From assembly GCA_020558355.1 (NCBI GenBank), contig JAJCKG010000034.1:1-9958 (forward strand): DNA of 9,958 bases, written 5' to 3'. Under the pieces are notes generated by a model. The model was not told the origin of the DNA, made no database searches, and saw only the letters and a program-made list of their open reading frames with translations. Origin of the DNA: a bacterium 210820-DFI.6.37. GTDB lineage: Bacteria; Bacillota; Clostridia; Peptostreptococcales; Anaerovoracaceae. Below, piece by piece: positions 5,390 to 9,958 of the stretch (within the stretch, counting starts at the first letter, position 1; every line of letters begins with the position of its first letter). A program made the position numbers and the translations under genes.

Positions 5390-7567
5390 ATGAACAGAAA
5401 AATACCGGAGCTTCTTGCGCCTGCGGGAGGTATGAGACAATTGACCGCTGCCGTGGAAAACGGAGCGGACGCGGTATATCTTGGGGGCCCGGCCTTTAAC
5501 GCAAGAATCAATGCGGATAATTTTACAGAGGAGGAAATGAAGGCGGGGATCCGGTACGCCCATCTGCGCAATGTGAAAGTCTATGTGACGCTCAATATCC
5601 TTCTGCGGGATGAAGAACTGCTCCCTGCGCTTCAATACGCCAAAAGGCTTTACGAAATGAGCGCCGACGGCCTTATCCTGCAGGATCTGGGGCTGGCGGA
5701 TTTGGTTCGAAGGTATATCCCCGGACTGCCCATCCACTTGTCAACCCAGGGCAGTGTCTATAATCTTTCCGGCGTAAAAAAAGCCTTTAGACTGGGCTTT
5801 TCGCGGGTCGTCCTGGCAAGAGAGCTGTCTCTCGCGGAAATCGGCAGGATCACGGCAGGGACTTCCTGTGAGATCGAGGTTTTTATTCATGGGGCGCTGT
5901 GTATGTGCTATTCAGGCCAGTGTCAGCTGAGCCGGGCGCTTGGAGGAGGCGCGAGGAGCGGAAACCGGGGACTCTGCGCGCAGCCCTGCCGCCTTCCGTA
6001 CAAGGATGACAGGGGAAGGGTTTCCTATGCCCTTAGCCCCAAGGATCTGTGCGGGCTGGACTATTTGGGAGAGCTGGCGGAGGCGGGCGTTGCCTCACTG
6101 AAAATCGAAGGGCGGATGAAGTCTGCTGAGTATGTGGCGGCCGTTGTCGGTATCTATCGAAAGTATTTGGATCTGTACGCTTCTCAGGGGACCTATCAGG
6201 TCTCCGATGAAGACCGGATGACTCTGGCACAGGTCTTCAACCGGGGCGGCTTTACGGATGGATACCTCAGGGGCAACCCGGGCAGGAAGCTTTTGTCCGG
6301 CAGTCTTTCAAAGCATCAGGGCGTTTATATAGGCAACGTAATCAGAGCTGTTCCCGGAACAGAGCTTGTGGATGTAAAGCTTTCTAAGAAGCTGGAGCTT
6401 GGTGACGGTGTAGAAATCAGGAGCGGAAAGCTCATTGGGAATGTGATTACCTATATAGAGCGAGGGAAAAACGGCGCGCTGCGGATTGGGGATCTGAAAG
6501 GAAAGGTGGCTCCAGGAGACCCGGTTTACCGAATTACAGACGCGGCTCTTATGAAGCGGCTGCGGAAAAGCTTTGAGGAAGGAGGTCCCGAAGGAAGCAA
6601 GCATAAAAAAACTGTGCCAGTGGACATGGAGCTTGAAGTAGCCGTCGGGAAACCGCCTTTGCTGACTGTTTCGGAGGGAAGCCTAAAGGTCAGTGTACGT
6701 CTTAAAGAAGCGGCAGAGCGGGCGGTGAACAAACCGCTTACTGAGGAAACGGCGGAAAAGCAGCTGAGGAAAACAGGGGGGACACCTTTTTCTGTTTCCC
6801 GGATTCTGATGTCCATTGAGAAAAACGCGGCGTTGCCGGTTTCCGCTTTGAACCAGCTGCGCCGCCAGGCGCTTTCTGCTTTTGAAGAAGAAAAAATGCG
6901 TAGGAAGGTTACTGAGGAAATCTGCCTGCCGGAAAAACTTTGCTTCCCCAAAGAGCCGGGAGAAAAGCGGCTGGCGTTTTATTTCTACAGCCGCGGCGCG
7001 TTTGAAACATGGAATTTTCAGTCCGCAGGCGGCGCTGGCCAGGTGCGGGCCTATGTGCCTCTTTTGTATTATATGCGCGAAAAGCCAGAAAGAGAGGGTG
7101 TGGAAATCGTACCGTATATTCTCAATATCAGCAAAGGACAGCTGGATCATTATATTGAAAACTCCTTTGACGAGATTGTACAGGCGGTAAAGCGCTGCGG
7201 CATCGCCATCGGCAATCTGTCCTGGATCGATGAATTTGTTGCGGCAGGGGTGCCCGTATACGCGGACTATGGTTTGAACCTGGCTAACCGGCAGGCCGCC
7301 GCCGCCGCCGCTTCCTGGAATATACAGCCGGCAGCTCTGTCACACGAAGTGACAAACCTGGATATGGGAGCTGTTCCGCTGATGATTACAGAACACCCCA
7401 TTGAAACCGCTTCCCTGCGGGATCGTAAAAAGCAGGACTATGAAATTGTGCGCAACTTTGAAAAGGATAAATTTTTGATCTTTAAAAAAACAAAAGAGTA
7501 CAATTTCCAGCAGCTTTGGAAGCGGTGGGAAACCGCTGATAAAGAGGTGAGGGTATACATCCCATAA
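5390..7567 (+). CDS. U32 family protein with DUF3656 domain (RlhA-like)
   Basis: This 725-residue protein has an N-terminal U32 domain (about residues 5-245) carrying the family signature exactly (EVFIHGALCMCYSGQCQLS, 163-181). C171, C177, C196 (GLCAQPCR) and C200 are available as likely Fe-S ligands. LAPAGG (9-14) and LKIEGRMKS (237-245) are also typical. A DUF3656-like region covers roughly 380-500. E. coli RlhA, which hydroxylates C2501 of 23S rRNA with prephenate-dependent chemistry, shares this U32 plus DUF3656 layout, so RNA hydroxylation is the best inference; a peptidase role is the older annotation. A C-terminal third module (about 525-725) retains YADYGLNLANRQAAAAAAS and PLMITEHPI but appears to lack the Cys-rich segment I expect after it in longer Bacillota homologues. 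I chose ATG 5390 rather than 5315 because GGAG (5380-5383) lies 6 bases upstream and the predicted transcript starts near 5350. The gene stands alone. Confidence 0.88.
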   Translation: MNRKIPELLAPAGGMRQLTAAVENGADAVYLGGPAFNARINADNFTEEEMKAGIRYAHLRNVKVYVTLNILLRDEELLPALQYAKRLYEMSADGLILQDLGLADLVRRYIPGLPIHLSTQGSVYNLSGVKKAFRLGFSRVVLARELSLAEIGRITAGTSCEIEVFIHGALCMCYSGQCQLSRALGGGARSGNRGLCAQPCRLPYKDDRGRVSYALSPKDLCGLDYLGELAEAGVASLKIEGRMKSAEYVAAVVGIYRKYLDLYASQGTYQVSDEDRMTLAQVFNRGGFTDGYLRGNPGRKLLSGSLSKHQGVYIGNVIRAVPGTELVDVKLSKKLELGDGVEIRSGKLIGNVITYIERGKNGALRIGDLKGKVAPGDPVYRITDAALMKRLRKSFEEGGPEGSKHKKTVPVDMELEVAVGKPPLLTVSEGSLKVSVRLKEAAERAVNKPLTEETAEKQLRKTGGTPFSVSRILMSIEKNAALPVSALNQLRRQALSAFEEEKMRRKVTEEICLPEKLCFPKEPGEKRLAFYFYSRGAFETWNFQSAGGAGQVRAYVPLLYYMREKPEREGVEIVPYILNISKGQLDHYIENSFDEIVQAVKRCGIAIGNLSWIDEFVAAGVPVYADYGLNLANRQAAAAAASWNIQPAALSHEVTNLDMGAVPLMITEHPIETASLRDRKKQDYEIVRNFEKDKFLIFKKTKEYNFQQLWKRWETADKEVRVYIP

Positions 7568-7621
7568 GAAACTGGGATTGATTTGCCAAGCCGAAAGGCT
7601 CTGCCTTGCCGCGGGATAAAT

Positions 7622-7652
7622 AAAAGAGGAGCTTGTGAAAAGCCCCTCTTTT
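7622..7652. terminator. Shared terminator between the U32 and NhaC genes
   Basis: AAAAGAGG (7622-7629) pairs with CCTCTTTT (7645-7652). After one A/C mismatch, GCTT (7631-7634) pairs with AAGC (7640-7643) over a 5-base loop. The A and T runs at the two edges let it work on both strands for the converging genes. Confidence 0.82.
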
Positions 7653-7677
7653 GTTCTAATCGAGATTTTATGTAAAA

Positions 7678-9258
7678 CTATGCCTCCATAGCTTTCTCAG
7701 CGGCTCTCTTCTCTTCCTCTCTGGATTCAAGAACCTTTTGATACTGCTCTTCCGTCATCTTTGTCATGGAAATGCCGGTAAATCCATAGAAAATAGATAC
7801 CAGCGGATTGATCCAGTTGAGGAACGCGTAACGGAAGTAGGACATTGTTGGTACACCGAGGAAGGTGGTCATCGTAGCGCCGCAGGTATTCCACGGAACG
7901 AGGGCAGACGTAATGGTTCCGGAATCTTCCAGACATCTGGACAGACACTTCGGAGCCAGTCTTCTGTCTTCATACGCTTCTTTATACATTCTGCCAGGCA
8001 ATACCAGAGACAGATACTGGTCGCCAGCGATGATGTTGATGAAGACGCAGCTTACAACCGTAACAACAACCAGCATTCCGGTTCCCTTCGCGACCTTCAG
8101 CATAGCTTCCGCCAGAGTAGCCAGCATACCAGAAGCGTCCATGATGCCGCCGAAGCACATCGCGCAGATAATCAGGTTGATGGTCCACATCATAGAATCC
8201 ATACCGCCTCGTGTCAGCAGATTATAAAGACTGTATTCAGCCTGAATTCCATTGTCCAGCCCCGCGCTGGCGGCAGCTGCCGCAAATTCATCGTTTCCCA
8301 TATCCAGCAGGCCCATTTCATCGTTGAGGGCTGAGAACTGGTCACTGAGCGGGAATTCAAATCCGTAGTGGAGCAGTCCCGGCCAGTCTGATAAGGATAC
8401 GCCCTGGAAAATGGCGCCGCACAGACAGCCCAAAATGATACCGCCCATAAGACCTGGAAGAGCGGGGAGACGAAACGCTACAATAAGAATTACAACAACT
8501 GGCGGAATCAGCATAGCGGGATTAATAACGAAAACATCCTTCAAACCTTCCTGCATGGAAGTTACAACAGACATGTCCACATCCTCACTGGCGTGACCAG
8601 CGCCGATGATTCCGTAAATAACAAGAGCAATAATAATAGAAGGGGTAACGGTCCATACCATGTGCTTGATATGGTCAAACAGATTGGAGCCCGCCATGGC
8701 CGGCGCCAGGTTCGTGGTATCGGACAGCGGAGACATCTTATCGCCGAAATAAGCTCCGGATACGATAGCGCCCGCGGTCATAGCGATATCAACGCCAAGA
8801 CCCTGCCCTACACCGATCAGCGCGATACCGATGGTTCCGGCTGTCGTCCAGGAAGAACCAGTAGCCAGCGCTACGATTGCGCAGAGCACACAGCTTGCGA
8901 TCAAGAAAATACTTGGCTTTAAGATCATAAGTCCATAATAGATCATAGCCGGTACAACACCGCCCGCGATCCACGCGCCAATCAGCATGCCGACCGTCAT
9001 CAGAATCAGCATAGCCTGCATAGACCGATTGATCGACGCCAGGATACCCGCTTCCAGAAACGACCATTTATAGCCGTTAAGGATAGCGACCGCTCCCGCG
9101 AAAATCGCCGAAGCGATCAGCGGAACATGGACTTCGCCGTATCCGCACGCAAACGCATCTCCGAACAGCAATCCGAGAATGCCTAGTGAGTAGCATAATG
9201 CGATCAATACAAAAAGCATCACGATCAGCACCTGCCACATCGGGATTTTTCTACCCAT
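7678..9258 (-). CDS. nhaC: NhaC family Na+/H+ antiporter
   Basis: This 526-residue inner-membrane antiporter has about twelve hydrophobic segments. NhaC hallmarks are GSSWTTAGTIG (134-144), GAYFGDKMSPLSDTTN (168-183), GDQYLSLVLPGRMY (412-425) and EDSGTITSALVPWNTCGA (444-461). Such proteins exchange cytoplasmic Na+ for H+; the related MleN couples this to malate/lactate exchange, which cannot be excluded. A hydrophilic, acidic stretch (about 300-342, with a run of five alanines) precedes the conserved LLTRGGMDSMMW block and makes the protein longer than compact family members. The C-terminal tail is a short charged helix (EEEKRAAEKAMEA). Start ATG 9258 has AAGGAGGA (complement of 9265-9272) 6 bases upstream. 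A perfect consensus promoter and an inverted repeat at its start point suggest strong, regulated expression. It shares a terminator with the converging U32 gene. Confidence 0.92.
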   Translation of the reverse strand: MGRKIPMWQVLIVMLFVLIALCYSLGILGLLFGDAFACGYGEVHVPLIASAIFAGAVAILNGYKWSFLEAGILASINRSMQAMLILMTVGMLIGAWIAGGVVPAMIYYGLMILKPSIFLIASCVLCAIVALATGSSWTTAGTIGIALIGVGQGLGVDIAMTAGAIVSGAYFGDKMSPLSDTTNLAPAMAGSNLFDHIKHMVWTVTPSIIIALVIYGIIGAGHASEDVDMSVVTSMQEGLKDVFVINPAMLIPPVVVILIVAFRLPALPGLMGGIILGCLCGAIFQGVSLSDWPGLLHYGFEFPLSDQFSALNDEMGLLDMGNDEFAAAAASAGLDNGIQAEYSLYNLLTRGGMDSMMWTINLIICAMCFGGIMDASGMLATLAEAMLKVAKGTGMLVVVTVVSCVFINIIAGDQYLSLVLPGRMYKEAYEDRRLAPKCLSRCLEDSGTITSALVPWNTCGATMTTFLGVPTMSYFRYAFLNWINPLVSIFYGFTGISMTKMTEEQYQKVLESREEEKRAAEKAMEA

Positions 9259-9303
9259 GATAAATCCTCCTTAATAAAAGTAAATAAAATAAAGTAAATG
9301 ATG

Positions 9304-9322
9304 TGCATAACGTCATTATGCA
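9304..9322. promoter_or_regulatory. Operator-like inverted repeat at the nhaC start point
   Basis: TGCATAA (9304-9310) and TTATGCA (9316-9322) are perfect inverted 7-bp arms around CGTCA. The repeat begins right at the predicted nhaC transcription start (near 9323) and covers the first 20 bases of the leader. This suits a dimeric repressor site; the protein that binds it is not identifiable here. An RNA hairpin in the leader is the alternative. Confidence 0.55.
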
Positions 9323-9329
9323 TACTATG

Positions 9330-9358
9330 ATTATAAAGGTTACAGAAAATTTTGTCAA
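9330..9358 (-). promoter_or_regulatory. Consensus sigma-A promoter of nhaC
   Basis: On the complement, TTGACA (9358-9353) and TATAAT (9335-9330) are both perfect and separated by exactly 17 bp. The predicted start near 9323 leaves a leader of about 65 bases that contains the inverted repeat 9304-9322 and ends in the AAGGAGGA ribosome binding site. Confidence 0.88.
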
Positions 9359-9676
9359 TGAAATGTAGCTGGAAACCCTGTATTTTTAAGGAAACAAGAG
9401 GATTGCGTTTTTTAAGGAATGCCCTGATTGCAATGGTTTTATACATTTGATGTATAAAATTGGGAGGAAAATAACTGAAGTTTTCCTGCCGCCTTTAAGA
9501 AAGAACCGCAGGGTTTATCCTAAGAAAAAGCCGCAATTCAAATTGAATCTGGAAGAGGGAAAATTAACAGAATATAAATAAGAAGCGTAAAAAGGATATT
9601 GTAAGGATCGTAACAGGCTTCAAACATAGACAATTTGAAGCGGCAGAAAAAGTTACAAAAAACTTTATAAAAGGAG
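9359..9676. other. Gene-free A+T-rich intergenic stretch with inverted repeats
   Basis: No credible gene was found on either strand: there is no start codon with a proper RBS, and the open frames are Phe/Ser-rich shadows of A-rich DNA. Four repeat structures are visible. An 11-base direct repeat TTTTTAAGGAA occurs at 9383-9393 and 9409-9419. Perfect 9-bp inverted arms TTTTATACA/TGTATAAAA lie at 9437-9459. A 10-bp stem with one mismatch (9462-9471 with 9481-9490) follows directly. ATTCAA-A-TTGAAT is at 9536-9548. The last ~30 bases (9645-9674) are A-rich and may serve as an UP element for the first promoter downstream. Confidence 0.5.
9437..9459. repeat. 23-bp inverted repeat
   Basis: TTTTATACA (9437-9445) and TGTATAAAA (9451-9459) are perfect inverted 9-bp arms around TTTGA. 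There is no T run after it on either strand, so it is a poor terminator. It could be a protein binding site upstream of nhaC or of the rrn-type promoters. Function unknown. Confidence 0.6.
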
Positions 9677-9705
9677 TTGACAGAGAGGGGTGGATTTGGT
9701 AATAT
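9677..9705 (+). promoter_or_regulatory. Tandem rrn-type promoter P1
   Basis: TTGACA (9677-9682), a 17-bp spacer and TAATAT (9700-9705). The sequence TTTGG directly before the -10 and AAGCTGTC beginning five bases after it (9710-9717) match promoter P2 at the same offsets. A-rich DNA upstream (9645-9674) could be an UP element. Confidence 0.8.
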
Positions 9706-9792
9706 AGACAAGCTGTCAGATGAACACAGCACCAAAGACTTAAATCGAAGTTAACCTGAAAAATAAAAACTTCAAAAAGAAGAAAAAAGTGG

Positions 9793-9821
9793 TTGACAAA
9801 GAAATGAAGCTTTGGTAAACT
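9793..9821 (+). promoter_or_regulatory. Tandem rrn-type promoter P2
   Basis: TTGACA (9793-9798), a 17-bp spacer and TAAACT (9816-9821), 116 bp downstream of P1. The preceding TTTGG and following AAGCTGTC (9826-9833) match P1. A strongly A-rich tract at about 9760-9788 is a likely UP element. Confidence 0.8.
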
Positions 9822-9889
9822 AAATAAGCTGTCTCGGAAAAAGCTTGAAATGAGCTGGAAGCCAAAAGGAAAATGACGAAAAAAAGTAC

Positions 9890-9918
9890 TTGACAAACTG
9901 GCGGAAATGAGATAGAAT
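9890..9918 (+). promoter_or_regulatory. Tandem rrn-type promoter P3
   Basis: TTGACA (9890-9895), a 17-bp spacer and TAGAAT (9913-9918), 97 bp downstream of P2. AAGCT starts five bases after the -10 (9923), the same place as in P1 and P2, which suggests initiation at the G (9925) or a neighbouring A. An A-rich tract (about 9866-9887) precedes it. Confidence 0.82.
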
Positions 9919-9958
9919 GTAAAAGCTCGCCAAGAGCGGGCGAAGCGCTGAAAAACCA
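9919..9958 (+). other. Start of a probable rRNA operon leader
   Basis: After P3 the base composition changes sharply from A-rich to G+C-rich. GCTCGC (9925-9930) can pair with GCGGGC (9936-9941, one G-U pair) over a 5-base loop, and AGCG/CGCT (9935-9938 with 9946-9949) offers an alternative fold. There is no ribosome binding site or start codon before the window ends. Three consensus promoters driving an untranslated, structured leader fit an rRNA operon, with 16S rRNA expected beyond 9958; a tRNA or other stable RNA unit is the alternative. Confidence 0.6.

Noticed and set aside
7559..7578. Inverted repeat ATCCCA/TGGGAT around the U32 stop codon
   Set aside because: A 6-bp stem with an 8-base loop and no T run is easily due to chance; the real terminator is at 7622-7652.
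7589..7600. AGCC-GAAA-GGCT mini-hairpin with a GNRA loop
   Set aside because: The 4-bp stem has no U tract or extension; too short to call an RNA element.
7738..8334. 198-residue plus-strand frame opposite nhaC
   Set aside because: It is a shadow of the antiporter gene; low-complexity His/Arg/Ser/Gln composition and no RBS.
9564..9896. 110-residue minus-strand open frame in the rrn promoter region
   Set aside because: It is Phe/Leu/Ser-rich because it is the complement of A-rich DNA, it has no RBS, and it overlaps promoters P1-P3.
1..9958. CRISPR arrays, IS elements, tRNA genes, phage or toxin-antitoxin modules
   Set aside because: No regularly spaced repeats, transposase motifs, terminal repeats or tRNA-like cloverleafs were found on either strand by reading.

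Overview
The window looks like chromosomal DNA from a low-to-mid GC Bacillota, most likely an anaerobic clostridial-type organism. The reasons are strong AGGAGG ribosome binding sites, sigma-A promoters with 17-18 bp spacers, U-tailed terminator hairpins between genes, and the gene families present (NiaR, a PfoR-like PTS EIIC protein, an AI-2E family permease, a long U32/DUF3656 protein, NhaC). I cannot name the species from the sequence. No mobile element, CRISPR array or phage gene was seen.

Layout. Bases 3-65 are the tail of a probable class III aminotransferase, closed by a strong terminator (102-136). An EamA/DMT permease (149-1051, +) starts 12 bases after that terminator. A short homoserine dehydrogenase-like gene (1130-2164, +) follows with its own promoter and terminator. 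A niaR-type repressor (2232-2750, -) and a PfoR-like EIIC membrane protein (2911-3954, +) diverge from a compact control region, where a TGTC-TT-GACA inverted repeat overlaps the -35 box of the membrane-protein gene. A shared terminator (3984-4029) separates it from an AI-2E family permease (4059-5312, -). That gene diverges from a U32 family protein (5390-7567, +), and the two predicted promoters use the same -10 bases. A second shared terminator (7622-7652) separates the U32 gene from an NhaC-type antiporter (7678-9258, -), which has a perfect consensus promoter and a 19-bp inverted repeat at its predicted start point.

The last ~600 bases carry no gene. The far end (9677-9958) holds three tandem promoters, each TTGACA-17 bp-TAxxxT with AAGCT at the same offset after the -10 box, and then a G+C-rich leader. 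This is the architecture of an rRNA operon promoter region. A 16S rRNA gene probably starts just beyond the window.

The genes are mostly separate transcription units: amino acid metabolism and transport, niacin-responsive control, membrane transport, RNA modification or peptidase-family function, and cation homeostasis. The points most worth a second look are the NiaR/EIIC pairing, the unusual active-site loop of the dehydrogenase, the shared-core divergent promoter, the operator-like repeat at nhaC, and the triple rrn-type promoter with matched start sites.
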